This document shows positions 27,618 to 36,624 of a stretch of 64,000 nucleotides of DNA, piece after piece. This stretch comes from Nostoc sp. FACHB-892 (lineage in GTDB: Bacteria; Cyanobacteriota; Cyanobacteriia; Cyanobacteriales; Nostocaceae): contig NZ_JACJTR010000004.1 in assembly GCF_014698795.1 (NCBI RefSeq), positions 186,001-250,000 of the forward strand, read 5' to 3'. Made by a program: the position numbers and the translations under genes. The notes under the pieces were generated by a model. It was not told where the DNA came from. It saw nothing but the letters and a program-made list of their open reading frames with translations, and ran no database searches. How positions within the stretch are numbered: position 1 is the first letter of the stretch; each line of letters begins with the position of its first letter.

Positions 27618-29207
27618 TTAAGTCATATTTAAGACTTTTCGCAAAAGTACTTGGTCTTCTAATTTGGCTTTTAAACGACCATTTTCGATATCTCGAATCC
27701 AGCTTTGGCTTTTACCTGTGAGTTTTGCCAATTCTCTTTGGGAGAGATTCAAATTTTTTCGCGCTTGCAAAATCTGTTCACCCAGCAAATCGCTTGTAGC
27801 TTTGGGTTTCCTTTTGGCTTTAGCAGTTCTTGTTTTCTTCTTTTCTGATTCTGAGATTTGCTGTTCCCATTCTGGTGGGAGTTCAAAAGCCAAAATCCGC
27901 GCATTCATTAAGAGATTCCACTTACCACGGGGGCCTGTGTCTGTGAGGCGAGTTTCAGCGCCACCGTCGTTAGTCCAAAATTCCAATGCTTCATCTGGAT
28001 CTTCAGGAAGATCAATTAACTTCGCCCATAAAGGCTGAATTTCTGGTGGATAGGTAACTGGATCGAAAAGTGGTTTCATTCCATAGTGATTGAGAATTTC
28101 CAAATCACTTTCAAAGGTTCGCAGCAGACGTTTGCGTTCTTCCCGTTGTCTGGATGCAAGGGCGACTTTTTCTTCACCGTAAGCAATACGCAGCAAGGTA
28201 GGAATCGTAATGCGTTGTTCCTTGCCCATTTTGGTTTTAAACAGCAACCACAGCATTAATCGGACTGCGCCTTCATGTTGCTGCCAAATGCTCATAACTG
28301 TGGTTAGCAGCGTTTTGGGAAGACTGCCGTATTGATAGAACGCGGTTCGCTCTTTACATGCTTGTTTGTTTAAGAAATATTGTGCCCAAATGCCTGCTTT
28401 TACTTTAAAAGTTAGCCCAATAAGATATTTGCATCCAAGATTGTCTTCTTGAAAGTGATGCTGAATATCTACTAAGTGCCATAAGCGGCTACCTGTAATA
28501 GAGAATCCGTTAATTCGGCCTTGTTGGGGCCAGTCAATGGAGATAATCAACGAGCAAGCTTGCTGAACGAGATTTTTCATTAAAGCTAGTTTGGCAGCTT
28601 TGCTTAAATCTTTGCGCTTCTCCATCCCCAAATATTTCTCAATTTGTCGCTCATCGATCGCAAATTCTTGCTCCCAAGGTTGCTCTAAAGCTGTAGCATA
28701 AGCTGCAAAAATTAGATGTATGCAAGCGGCTCTGATGTCAAGCCCCTCAATTGCTGCTATATCTGTGGCTTTATCGTTAACTTTAAATGGATCTTGGATG
28801 TGAAAAGCGATCGCACCTCGGCCTTGATTAATTTGTCGCCCATAACATAGGTAGCCTTCTTCATCGGTTTCCCAATGTAGAGATGTTCGCTGCGCTAGTA
28901 CATTACAAGCTTCCCAAATAGCGATCGCTGAAGCAAATGGATTATTTTTGCCGTTAGAAAACAAGTCTAAACTGCTAGCATCTCTCGGTTCTATTTTGCA
29001 TCTCCCCTTTTTAGATTGCCAAGGAATCGGAGAATTAGTTGGACAAGCTATTACACATTGGGGTTCTGAATAATAGCCCTCACAATTATTACAAAGACCA
29101 GGATCAATCCAGTATTCATTGTCTTCTATTCTGATTGCACCCGTAGGACACTGGGGGCGGCAGTTGTCACATCCAACGCAACTGTTGTTAGGAATTGTAT
29201 AAGGCAT
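27618..29207 (-). CDS. patB: PatB/CnfR, ferredoxin-HTH activator of nitrogen fixation genes
   Basis: 529 residues, the same length as Anabaena PatB. The N-terminus is a ferredoxin domain with two cluster motifs: Cys10-x2-Cys13-x2-Cys16-x3-Cys20 and Cys39-x2-Cys42-x8-Cys51-x3-Cys55. The long middle part has no known fold. The last 55 residues are a lambda-repressor-type HTH (LNLSQRELAKLTGKSQSWI). In cyanobacteria this protein (PatB, CnfR) is the master activator of nif genes under low oxygen; in Anabaena it is expressed in heterocysts, and mutants are impaired in nitrogen fixation. The iron-sulfur part probably senses oxygen or redox state. It lies divergent from fdxB, as in Anabaena (all2512 - asr2513 region). 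All cluster cysteines and the HTH are intact. Confidence 0.95.
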   Translation of the reverse strand: MPYTIPNNSCVGCDNCRPQCPTGAIRIEDNEYWIDPGLCNNCEGYYSEPQCVIACPTNSPIPWQSKKGRCKIEPRDASSLDLFSNGKNNPFASAIAIWEACNVLAQRTSLHWETDEEGYLCYGRQINQGRGAIAFHIQDPFKVNDKATDIAAIEGLDIRAACIHLIFAAYATALEQPWEQEFAIDERQIEKYLGMEKRKDLSKAAKLALMKNLVQQACSLIISIDWPQQGRINGFSITGSRLWHLVDIQHHFQEDNLGCKYLIGLTFKVKAGIWAQYFLNKQACKERTAFYQYGSLPKTLLTTVMSIWQQHEGAVRLMLWLLFKTKMGKEQRITIPTLLRIAYGEEKVALASRQREERKRLLRTFESDLEILNHYGMKPLFDPVTYPPEIQPLWAKLIDLPEDPDEALEFWTNDGGAETRLTDTGPRGKWNLLMNARILAFELPPEWEQQISESEKKKTRTAKAKRKPKATSDLLGEQILQARKNLNLSQRELAKLTGKSQSWIRDIENGRLKAKLEDQVLLRKVLNMT

Positions 29208-30273
29208 TTGGCTCTTTTCCCACTCTAATCGTTGAGATGTCTGGCTCAGGTCTCCCCTGGATGAGTCCTGTTAATTCATGACTCGCTACCACATAATATT
29301 TCTGGCGAGAAAAGATTATTCTCACCACACTCACTCCCCACATCCATATTTCAACTTTGCATCCAATTGGAAGCTACTTAAGGCTTTTAAACTGAGCCGG
29401 ATAAAACTTATTTATTAACTATAATTTTCATGAAAGAAATGATTATTTTGTTCGTGTCGAGCTTAGAAAAAATCTTAACATTTAGTTAATTACGCATTTA
29501 GTGAACATTTTAACTTTGGACATAAAGTGTTTTTAGGACATATTTAAGCTTGCTAAGATTGAACTCCGTCTGATTTATTAATAATTTTAATATTTAATGC
29601 ATGATAAGATTCTGCCATCAAATTTACAGTTCCTTTATAAATCAATATATTTTCTTCATATTAGGAATGATATTCGTTGTGTCATCATTCCTCTAAATAA
29701 TTTGATCAAAAATAAATTGAAAGTTGTTGCTTTATAAAATACATATTGCATATATCAAAATGTAATTAATGAACATCTAAAATTGTGTATATGTATACTG
29801 TTTATCGAGTTTGTTTGCTTAAGTCTAAATATATTTGAAAAAGAATCTCATCAATCTTATAGATATAGTTGCATCTGCTGTAAATAATAAAACTACATCT
29901 ACATAAGATGAGGCTTTACCCGATAGGTTTTAAACTCCCAATTTTCCATTCTCTGGTTCCCATGCTCTGCATCAGAATGGCTGATTAGTGCCTGCTGCAT
30001 CAAGCCAGATATTAATTCAGAGACTCGATGAATACGTTTCCATGCGGATCACAGGAATGAGAAAAACTTCTATAGATACTAAATATTGATAATAATTATT
30101 GGCAATAATCTACATCTACTATTTTAAATAAAAATAATGCTAAATTGTGTTCATAATCATCGAACTTTGATGAGATAAAAGTACTTTTTGAATACCAAAG
30201 CAAGAAAACATTAGGATAATATGATGATTAATGCACAAACAGATTGATAGGCAAAAATGCCGAGGATTTATTC
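29208..30273. promoter_or_regulatory. 1.07-kb divergent control region between patB and fdxB
   Basis: No gene seen. It must hold the promoters of both patB and fdxB, and its length suggests long leaders or several control sites. I found no exact GTA-N8-TAC (NtcA) site by eye. A candidate site close to fdxB is given separately. Confidence 0.6.
30181..30221 (+). promoter_or_regulatory. Candidate activator site and -10 box of fdxB
   Basis: GTACTTTTTGAATAC (30181-30195) is a GTA-N9-TAC motif, one base longer than the NtcA consensus. About 20 bases downstream stands GATAAT (30215-30220), a good -10 box, and fdxB starts 53 bases later. The spacing fits a class II activator. Whether NtcA, CnfR or another protein binds is unknown. 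Confidence 0.35.
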
Positions 30274-30567
30274 ATGGCGCAACTAACAGGTTTGACATTT
30301 GGCGGTAAGGCTTGGACACCAAAATTTGCTCAAGAAATTGACAAAGATAAATGTATCGGCTGTGGCAGATGCGTTAAAGTCTGCGGGTACAACGTGCTAG
30401 GTTTGAAAGCCCTCAATGAAGAAGGCGAATTTGTAGAAGATGAAGATGATGAAGAAATTGAACGGAAAGTAATGGCAGTTACTTCTCCAGAAAACTGTAT
30501 TGGTTGTGAAGCGTGTTCACGGATTTGCCCCAAAAATTGCTACACGCATGTTGCATTAAACAATTAA
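30274..30567 (+). CDS. fdxB: Nif-type [4Fe-4S] ferredoxin III (FdxB)
   Basis: 97 residues. Cys27-x2-Cys30-x2-Cys33-x3-Cys37 ([11 protein letters not shown]) and [15 protein letters not shown] make two cluster sites. The acidic stretch [14 protein letters not shown] between them is typical of nif-linked ferredoxin III. It probably carries electrons for nitrogenase or for cofactor assembly in heterocysts. It is next to patB/cnfR and upstream of coxBAC, the order known from Anabaena. ATG 30274 gives the family start [11 protein letters not shown]; the frame is open ten codons upstream. Confidence 0.93.
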   Translation: MAQLTGLTFGGKAWTPKFAQEIDKDKCIGCGRCVKVCGYNVLGLKALNEEGEFVEDEDDEEIERKVMAVTSPENCIGCEACSRICPKNCYTHVALNN

Positions 30568-30862
30568 GGTTTTTGAAGTTAGTCAAAATTGTTGTTAATT
30601 CAAGGAGGCACTGTTTAGAGAAAGCGCAAATGCGCTAGGCAAGGTAACTTGAGGGGAATACTAAATATTTACTTGAACTAATAAATAGTTCACCGTAAAC
30701 AAATCCGTAAATCGCAAAATGTTAGCTATTAACAAATTTAAACTTGCTGCTAATATAGCCTAATCAATATTAGGTCTAACAGTGCCCTCTTGGAACAACT
30801 AGCTTTTCTGGGAGCAGGGGGCTAACTTTTTCATAGGAGTTAAAATATAATTTGTAAGTTTC

Positions 30863-30908
30863 TGGGGGAAAGATATGGAAAAAATCTGGAAGTTTCCCCC
30901 ATTTTTTA
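30863..30908 (+). terminator. Rho-independent terminator after fdxB
   Basis: TGGGGGAAA (30863-30871) pairs with TTTCCCCCA (30893-30901), directly followed by TTTTTTAT. It lies between fdxB and coxB and so separates the two transcripts. Confidence 0.8.
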
Positions 30909-31050
30909 TGGCTGCACGTTAGAAAGTTAATAAGTGAAAAGGGAATAGGGAATAGGGAATGGGGAATGGGGAATAGATAATAATGCCCAGCACCTAATAC
31001 CTAATACCAGAAAATCACACCTTTAAAGACTGTTTACACAGGTAGCATGT

Positions 31051-32037
31051 ATGCAACAAGTTCCTGTTTCACTATGGACTCTGGTTGCTGGGATAGTAGT
31101 TACAGCAATCAGTATTTGGATTGGTCAGAATCACACTTTGATGCCAGTGCAAGCATCGTTACAAGCACCTTTGGTAGACGGTTTTTTCAACGTCATGTTT
31201 ACCATTGCGATCGCACTCTTCTTAGTGGTAGAAGGAACAATTGTACTTTTTTTGATTCAGTTTCGTCGCCGTCGCGGTGATGATACCGATGGTGTGCGAG
31301 TAGAAGGCAACGTTCCCTTAGAAATCTTTTGGACAGCAATTCCAACAGTGATTGTCCTCGGCTTGGGCATCTACAGTGTAGATGTTTTTAACCGAATGGG
31401 CGGCTTTGAGCCTGCCGGTCATCCTCATTCAGCAGCTCATGTTGCTCATCAGCCGGGAAGTGCTATTGCAGCTACATTAAGCGATACTGAAGCAACAACT
31501 GCCCCGACAATTGCCCCAACAATCGGTATCGGCGCGTCTCCTCAAACTCTAAACAAACCAGCCGACTTAGTTGTTGATGTCAAAGGCATACAGTACGCCT
31601 GGATATTTAATTACCCCGATAGTGGCATTACTTCTGGGGAATTGCATATACCCGTCGGTGCTGATGTCCAACTCAACCTTTCAGCACAAGATGTAATTCA
31701 TTCATTCTGGGTACCAAACTTCCGCTTGAAACAAGATGCACTTCCCGGTATCCCTACCGAACTACGATTTGTCGCCACCAAACCAGGTACATATCCTGTA
31801 GTTTGTGCTGAGTTGTGCGGTGGTTATCACGGTTCAATGCGGACAGAGGTAATTGTCCACACACCAGAAGAATATGAAAGCTGGCGGACAGAAAACCAGA
31901 TTGCTCAACAGCAAAATTTAAATCAAGTCGTTGCAATTAATCCAGCCGACTTATCAACATCAGAGTTTCTCGCTCCTCACACCCATGATATGGGAATTAG
32001 TGCAGCAACTTTAGAGTCATTAGTCGTTGGTCATTAG
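31051..32037 (+). CDS. coxB: Cytochrome c oxidase subunit II
   Basis: 328 residues. Two N-terminal membrane helices (about 8-25 and 50-72) precede a soluble domain outside the membrane that carries the CuA centre: His in VIHSFWVPN, and CAELCGGYHGSM with two Cys, the bridging Glu, His and Met. A Thr/Ala/Pro-rich insert (about 125-165) links them. It receives electrons from cytochrome c6 or plastocyanin. With coxA and coxC it forms an aa3-type oxidase. By position beside patB-fdxB it corresponds to the Anabaena cox2 operon, which is induced in heterocysts and lowers oxygen for nitrogenase. The frame ends inside a GTCATTAGTCATT short tandem repeat. Confidence 0.95.
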   Translation: MQQVPVSLWTLVAGIVVTAISIWIGQNHTLMPVQASLQAPLVDGFFNVMFTIAIALFLVVEGTIVLFLIQFRRRRGDDTDGVRVEGNVPLEIFWTAIPTVIVLGLGIYSVDVFNRMGGFEPAGHPHSAAHVAHQPGSAIAATLSDTEATTAPTIAPTIGIGASPQTLNKPADLVVDVKGIQYAWIFNYPDSGITSGELHIPVGADVQLNLSAQDVIHSFWVPNFRLKQDALPGIPTELRFVATKPGTYPVVCAELCGGYHGSMRTEVIVHTPEEYESWRTENQIAQQQNLNQVVAINPADLSTSEFLAPHTHDMGISAATLESLVVGH

Positions 32038-32130
32038 TCATTAGTCATTGGTCATTGGTCATTAGTTATTGGTAACTGATGAATGACAAAGGATAAAAGA
32101 CAAAGGACAAAAGACAAATGACAAACGACA
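32023..32130. repeat. Short tandem repeats between coxB and coxA
   Basis: Heptamer-like units GTCATTA/GTCATTG (32023-32067) and then AAAGGAC/AAAAGAC units (about 32086-32130). These are the short tandemly repeated sequences typical of Nostoc spacers. The first run overlaps the last codons of coxB. Confidence 0.7.
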
Positions 32131-32142
32131 AAGGATAAAAAT

Positions 32143-33831
32143 ATGACACAGGTAGAATTTCCACGGAATACTCCACCAGAAGAAAAAAAACCGGAAATGG
32201 TGGCTGGCCACACCTCCCATCCGAAGGCGTGGAAATGGCAGGACTATTTTACATTTAATGTTGATCACAAGGTTATTGGTATCCAATATCTAGTGACGGC
32301 GTTTGTGTTCTATCTCATCGGCGGACTGATGGCGATCGCTCTGCGTGTCGAATTAGCAACACCAGAATCAGACGTACTCGACCCCAATCTGTATAACGCT
32401 TTCATGACCAATCACGGGACGATCATGATCTTCCTGTGGATTGTCCCTAGCGCTATTGGCGGATTTGGTAACTATTTAGTGCCATTGATGGTTGGTGCTA
32501 GGGATATGGCTTTCCCGAAGCTGAACGCGATCGCTTTTTGGTTAAATCCACCAGCAGGATTACTAATATTAGGTAGTTTTATTTTTGGCGGTTCGCAATC
32601 TGGTTGGACAGCTTACCCACCTTTGAGTTTGGTGACAGCGCCAATCGCTCAAACTATGTGGATACTTGCGATCGTTTTAGTAGGAACTTCCTCAATTTTG
32701 GGTTCGCTGAACTTTGTGATCACCATTTTGATGATGAAGGTTCCCAGCATGAAATGGGATCAAGTACCCCTGTTTTGCTGGGCAATTTTAGCAACCTCCC
32801 TGCTAGCACTTCTCTCCACACCTGTATTAGCAGCCGGTTTAGTTCTGCTGTTGTTTGACCTCAACTTTGGCACCTCCTTCTTTAAACCAGATGCAGGCGG
32901 TAACGTTGTAATTTATCAACACTTATTCTGGTTTTATTCTCACCCAGCAGTATATTTAATGATTCTGCCCATCTTCGGCATCATGTCGGAGGTAATTCCA
33001 GTTCACGCCCGTAAGCCAATCTTTGGTTATAAAGCGATCGCTTATTCTAGTGTAGCCATCTGCGTTGTCGGTTTGTTCGTCTGGGTACACCATATGTTCA
33101 CCAGTGGCACACCCGGCTGGATGCGGATGTTCTTCACTATCTCCACTCTTATAGTTGCAGTTCCCACTGGCGTGAAGATTTTTGCCTGGGTTGCTACCCT
33201 TTGGGGTGGTAAAATCCGCTTTACAGGTGCGATGCTTTTCGCCATTGGCTTGTTGTCCATGTTTGTCATGGGCGGCTTGAGTGGTGTGACGATGGGAACA
33301 GCCCCCTTTGATGTTCACGTCCACGACACATATTATGTAGTAGGACATTTCCATTACGTTCTGTTTGGCGGTTCCGTGTTTGGTATTTACGCAGGTATTT
33401 ATCACTGGTTCCCCAAAATGACCGGACGAATGTTGAATGAAAGCTTGGCACGCATTCACTTTGCCCTTACCTTCATCGGTACTAATCTGACCTTTTTACC
33501 CATGCACGAGTTGGGTTTAAAAGGAATGCCGCGAAGAGTGGCAATGTATGACCCCCAATTTATCGACCTCAATCAAATTTGTACCTTTGGTTCAATTGTT
33601 TTGGGGATATCGGTAATTCCTTTCGCCATCAACATGATTTACAGTTGGTTGAAAGGGCCTTTGGCTGGTGATAATCCTTGGCAAGCTTTGACTTTAGAAT
33701 GGACAACTAGCTCACCACCTGCAATTGAAAACTGGGAAGTGTTGCCGGTTGTGACTCATGGCCCTTATGACTACGGTCATGATAATACTCTTGAAATACA
33801 GCCATCTGCAACGCCGTCAGCTAATGCTTAG
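32143..33831 (+). CDS. coxA: Cytochrome c oxidase subunit I
   Basis: 562 residues with twelve membrane helices. The haem-copper core is intact: an N-terminal haem ligand His in MTNHGTIMIF, the CuB His and cross-linked Tyr in FWFYSHPAVYLMILP, and the paired histidines in HDTYYVVGHFHYVLFGG. The K- and D-channel regions look complete (GGFGNYLVPLMVGARDMAFP). It reduces O2 to water and pumps protons. In some heterocystous strains coxA is split by a DNA element; here the frame is continuous. The gene lies 105 bp after coxB, over a run of GACAAAGGACAAA short repeats. Confidence 0.97.
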   Translation: MTQVEFPRNTPPEEKKPEMVAGHTSHPKAWKWQDYFTFNVDHKVIGIQYLVTAFVFYLIGGLMAIALRVELATPESDVLDPNLYNAFMTNHGTIMIFLWIVPSAIGGFGNYLVPLMVGARDMAFPKLNAIAFWLNPPAGLLILGSFIFGGSQSGWTAYPPLSLVTAPIAQTMWILAIVLVGTSSILGSLNFVITILMMKVPSMKWDQVPLFCWAILATSLLALLSTPVLAAGLVLLLFDLNFGTSFFKPDAGGNVVIYQHLFWFYSHPAVYLMILPIFGIMSEVIPVHARKPIFGYKAIAYSSVAICVVGLFVWVHHMFTSGTPGWMRMFFTISTLIVAVPTGVKIFAWVATLWGGKIRFTGAMLFAIGLLSMFVMGGLSGVTMGTAPFDVHVHDTYYVVGHFHYVLFGGSVFGIYAGIYHWFPKMTGRMLNESLARIHFALTFIGTNLTFLPMHELGLKGMPRRVAMYDPQFIDLNQICTFGSIVLGISVIPFAINMIYSWLKGPLAGDNPWQALTLEWTTSSPPAIENWEVLPVVTHGPYDYGHDNTLEIQPSATPSANA

Positions 33832-33890
33832 GTAGTAAAGTGAGTAATGCGATCGCTCTCAAGCTGACTACAATTTCTAGTTATTTGATT

Positions 33891-34142
33891 TCAGAACTCG
33901 AAGCTTCAAGCTTAGAACTCGAAGCTTCAGCCTCAGAACTCGGAACTTCAGCCTCAGAACTCGGAACTTCAGCCTCAGAACTCGAAGCTTCAGCCTCAGA
34001 ACTCGAAGCTTCAGCCTCAGAACTCGGAACTTCAGCTTCAGAACTCGAAGCTTCAGCCTCAGAACTCGGAACTTCAGCTTCAGAACTCGGAACTTCAGCT
34101 TCAGAACTCGAAACTTCAGCTTCAAAACTCAAAACTCGGAAT
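33891..34142. repeat. 21-bp tandem repeat between coxA and coxC
   Basis: Eleven full 21-bp units of the type TCAGAACTCGAAGCTTCAGC, plus a degenerate twelfth (34122-34142). The units alternate between a GAAGCTT and a GGAACTT form. Because 21 is a multiple of three and the unit has no stops, frames on both strands stay open. The plus frame (33840-34157) reads SELEASA/SELGTSA heptads. I consider it a minisatellite; translation is not supported by any family or ribosome-binding site. Confidence 0.9.
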
Positions 34143-34212
34143 TTTGAGAATTCTTGAACAAGTGAAGAGTTAATACCATTTCACTTTAATAATGATACAA
34201 ATACGCTGGTAA

Positions 34213-34233
34213 GGGCATGGCAATGCCATGCCC
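34213..34233. repeat. Palindrome between coxA and coxC
   Basis: GGGCATGGCA (34213-34222) and TGCCATGCCC (34224-34233) form a perfect 10-bp stem with a single central base. This palindrome is a common interspersed motif in cyanobacterial spacers and may stabilise or end the coxBA transcript. Confidence 0.6.
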
Positions 34234-34384
34234 CTACGAGAAATCTATATGTATCAGGATTTTTGTGAATTGGGATAAGTTAAACAAGGATTTTGGATGA
34301 AGAATGAAAATTTTGCCGCTTCACACTTCATTCTTCATTCAAGCTTCCACAACAGACGCAGCGCATAATATTGTCAAAAAATCT

Positions 34385-34984
34385 ATGACTATAGCTACAA
34401 CCACAAGCGAAGATCACAGTGCAGGACACGAAGAACATCCAGATTTAAGAGTTTGGGGATTGTTGACGTTCCTCGCTTCTGAATCCCTTATGTTTGGGGG
34501 ATTTTTTGCCACTTATTTGTTTTTCCGGGGTACTACAGCAGTTTGGCCTCCAGAAGGAAGCGAAGTAGAACTACTTGTACCGACGATTAACACTATTATT
34601 CTAGTGTCTAGTAGTTTCGTCATTCACTTCGGTGATACGGCGATTAAAAAGAATAATGTCAAGAGAATGCAACTATGGTACGCAATTACCGCAATCATGG
34701 GGGCAATTTTCTTAGGTGGTCAGGTTTATGAGTACTCAACATTAGGATACGGACTGACTACCAACGTCTTCGCCAACTGCTTTTATATCATGACTGGGTT
34801 CCACGGTTTGCACGTTTTTGTGGGACTGTTATTGATATTACGTGCATTGTGGCGATCGCGTCTTCCCGGTGAATATTCTGCAACCAATCATACTTTCATC
34901 GAAATGACAGAAATTTACTGGCACTTCGTAGACATTATTTGGATTGTTCTATTTACCTTGGTGTACGTTCTAACTTTGTTTTAA
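34385..34984 (+). CDS. coxC: Cytochrome c oxidase subunit III
   Basis: 199 residues with five membrane helices, a short family form. Motifs LRVWGLLTFLASESLMFGGF, GFHGLHVFVGLLL and EMTEIYWHFVDIIWI are those of subunit III, including the Glu that binds lipid near the oxygen channel and the final HFVDxxW. It stabilises the oxidase core. The ATG at 34385 gives MTIATTTSEDHSAGHEEHP, the usual hydrophilic start; the frame is open 27 codons upstream. Unlike many cox operons, it is separated from coxA by 550 bp filled with a minisatellite and a palindrome. Confidence 0.95.
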   Translation: MTIATTTSEDHSAGHEEHPDLRVWGLLTFLASESLMFGGFFATYLFFRGTTAVWPPEGSEVELLVPTINTIILVSSSFVIHFGDTAIKKNNVKRMQLWYAITAIMGAIFLGGQVYEYSTLGYGLTTNVFANCFYIMTGFHGLHVFVGLLLILRALWRSRLPGEYSATNHTFIEMTEIYWHFVDIIWIVLFTLVYVLTLF

Positions 34985-35074
34985 ATAGAGCATGGGGCAT
35001 TGGGCATTGGGCATTAATTATTTCCCTCATCTCCCCCACTCCCCATTCCCTACTCCCCACTCACCAATAAATTT

Positions 35075-35563
35075 GTGATGCAAGCTAATACAAACCAATT
35101 CTCATGGTTCCAGGTTCCAGATGACGTTAAAAATCTCTTAATTTTAGCGGCACAAAATTGGGATAACACATCAGAATCGGAAAAATATATTCAACAAGCT
35201 TTAGCCCAAACTGGTGAGAATACAGATGTCTTAGTAGCAGCATATAGATTTTTCTATTATAAAAATAATTATTCTCTTGCACTGCAAACAACAGTTAAAT
35301 TATTAGATAAAATTAAAGAAGTAGAAAAATTGCCTGATGACTGGGAGCAACTTAAGCCTATATTAGTCAATCGCAAAGAAGATCCACAAATTCGATTGTA
35401 CTTAAATGCTTATGCTGCTTCTGGATTAGTGCTAGCCAACTTAGGAGAAATTGAGCAGGCAAAAGAAATCAGCGCCAAAGTCAAAGAGATAGACGAAAAG
35501 CATGATTTTGGAGCCGGTATTCTCCTGGATATTTTGACACGTCCAGCAGAAGAAGATGATTAA
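35075..35563 (+). CDS. TPR-like hypothetical protein downstream of coxC
   Basis: 162 residues, all-helical, with TPR-like helix pairs (SEKYIQQALAQTGENTDVLV; LVLANLGEIEQAKEISAKV). It is probably a small scaffold or binding protein. It lies 90 bp after coxC in the same direction and may belong to the oxidase transcript, which would suggest a part in oxidase assembly or heterocyst function; this is inference only. Confidence 0.65.
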   Translation: MMQANTNQFSWFQVPDDVKNLLILAAQNWDNTSESEKYIQQALAQTGENTDVLVAAYRFFYYKNNYSLALQTTVKLLDKIKEVEKLPDDWEQLKPILVNRKEDPQIRLYLNAYAASGLVLANLGEIEQAKEISAKVKEIDEKHDFGAGILLDILTRPAEEDD

Positions 35564-35764
35564 TTAGTCAATGCACTTCTGGACAAGAAAAAGTTGGAGA
35601 TGAGGGAGACAAGGGGACAAGGAGAATAACTCATGTCTCATTCTCAATGCTCAATACTTCTCTACGAAAGGCTGCGCCAACGACTTACCTCGACTCCGCT
35701 CGGCACGAGTCGCTCAGTACATATGTCCAATTCCCAATTCCCAATGCCCTTTTGGTGAAAAATC
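35564..35764. other. Spacer with interspersed repeat pieces
   Basis: No gene seen. A repeat piece (CTACGAAAGGCTGCGCCAAC, then CGACTCCGCTCGGCACGAGT) covers about 35662-35710; purine-rich GGAGACAAGGGGACAAGG precedes it. Confidence 0.45.
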
Positions 35765-35938
35765 ATGAACAATTGGTTATCTACCACATCATATTCCTCT
35801 TACTCCCTATTAGGAGCAGCTACTGATAGCAACTCTATCTTTCCTCCTATCACCATACCCACTAAAGTTCCTGGAGATAATAAGGTTCCTAATGTCTCTC
35901 CGATTATTATCATCCAATCTTCTCAGCTATCAATTTAA
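35765..35938 (+). CDS. 57-residue hypothetical protein
   Basis: ATG at 35765, TAA at 35936-35938. The protein is rich in Ser, Thr, Pro and Ile (SNSIFPPITIPTKVPGDNK). The next gene starts only five bases after its stop, a spacing that suggests translational coupling and makes the ORF more credible. No family is recognised. The nearest upstream G-rich stretch is TTTTGGTGAAAA. Confidence 0.4.
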   Translation: MNNWLSTTSYSSYSLLGAATDSNSIFPPITIPTKVPGDNKVPNVSPIIIIQSSQLSI

Positions 35939-35943
35939 AAGTT

Positions 35944-36555
35944 ATGAAAGGTAGGGATTGGCTGCTAACGGGGGACGGTCAGTATCAAGGCTGTAAATCT
36001 GTAAGAGCATGGAATTTGTTGAGAGAAAATTACCGCCTTTATCGGTTTTTAACCGAGGTGGAAGATGTTCTCAATAGTGTGGATGACGAAAGCAGTCGTC
36101 TACCAGAAATCCGAATGCTCGTAAGGCGCTTGATAGTAAATTCCTACTGGGTGCGAAGTCAACGTTTAGAGCCTTCGCCCAAAACAGGAACCTCTGTTTT
36201 ACTCCTATATGATGAATTGGGTTTTCCGTTGACTGTGCAAACAGTAACATTTGCACCTGGAACCCGATCAAACATTCATAATCATGGGACGTGGGGAATA
36301 GTGGCGGTGTTACAAGGGCAGGAGAAAAATAGTTTTTGGCGACGCACTCCTAGCCCAGAATTTCAGGACAAAATTGAGCAGACGGGAGAGATAACTCTAT
36401 TTCCAGGGGATATTATTAGCTTCACTCCCGATGCAATTCACTGTGTAGAAGCAGTGGGCGATGAACCAACTGTGACTTTTAATATCTACGGTGAAACTGA
36501 TCCAAATGAGAGATTTGAGTTTGACCCAGTTAAGTGTAGTGCTAAAAACTTTTAG
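35944..36555 (+). CDS. Cysteine-dioxygenase-like cupin protein
   Basis: 203 residues. A single cupin domain with IHNHGTWG (His-x-His for the metal) and the second-half motif FTPDAIHCVEAVG giving the third His. This three-His iron site is that of the cysteine dioxygenase family, which oxidises thiols such as cysteine to the sulfinate with O2. The substrate may also be another thiol. The gene stands between the cox genes and the ArsC-like nitrogenase-associated gene, so a role in sulfur or oxygen management near nitrogenase is possible. Confidence 0.8.
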   Translation: MKGRDWLLTGDGQYQGCKSVRAWNLLRENYRLYRFLTEVEDVLNSVDDESSRLPEIRMLVRRLIVNSYWVRSQRLEPSPKTGTSVLLLYDELGFPLTVQTVTFAPGTRSNIHNHGTWGIVAVLQGQEKNSFWRRTPSPEFQDKIEQTGEITLFPGDIISFTPDAIHCVEAVGDEPTVTFNIYGETDPNERFEFDPVKCSAKNF

Positions 36556-36570
36556 CATCACGCGGTAGAG

Positions 36571-36593
36571 GCGCACATTTGTGCGCCCCTAAA
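36571..36593. repeat. Hairpin GGCGCACA-TT-TGTGCGCC
   Basis: A perfect 8-bp stem with a two-base loop lies between the cupin gene and the next gene. There is no T tract after it, so it is a palindromic spacer motif rather than a sure terminator. Confidence 0.45.
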
Positions 36594-36624
36594 AACGAAT
36601 AGTATTCTACTAAGAGGTAGTTGA

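Noticed and set aside
30181..30195. A true NtcA site for fdxB
   Set aside because: The spacer is nine rather than eight bases, so it is reported only as a candidate activator site.
32956..33459. 167-codon minus ORF inside coxA
   Set aside because: Shadow of the coxA frame; coxA is certain.
33840..34157. Open frames on both strands through the coxA-coxC repeat (105, 83 and 82 codons)
   Set aside because: They are open only because the 21-bp unit has no stops; no ribosome-binding site or family supports them.
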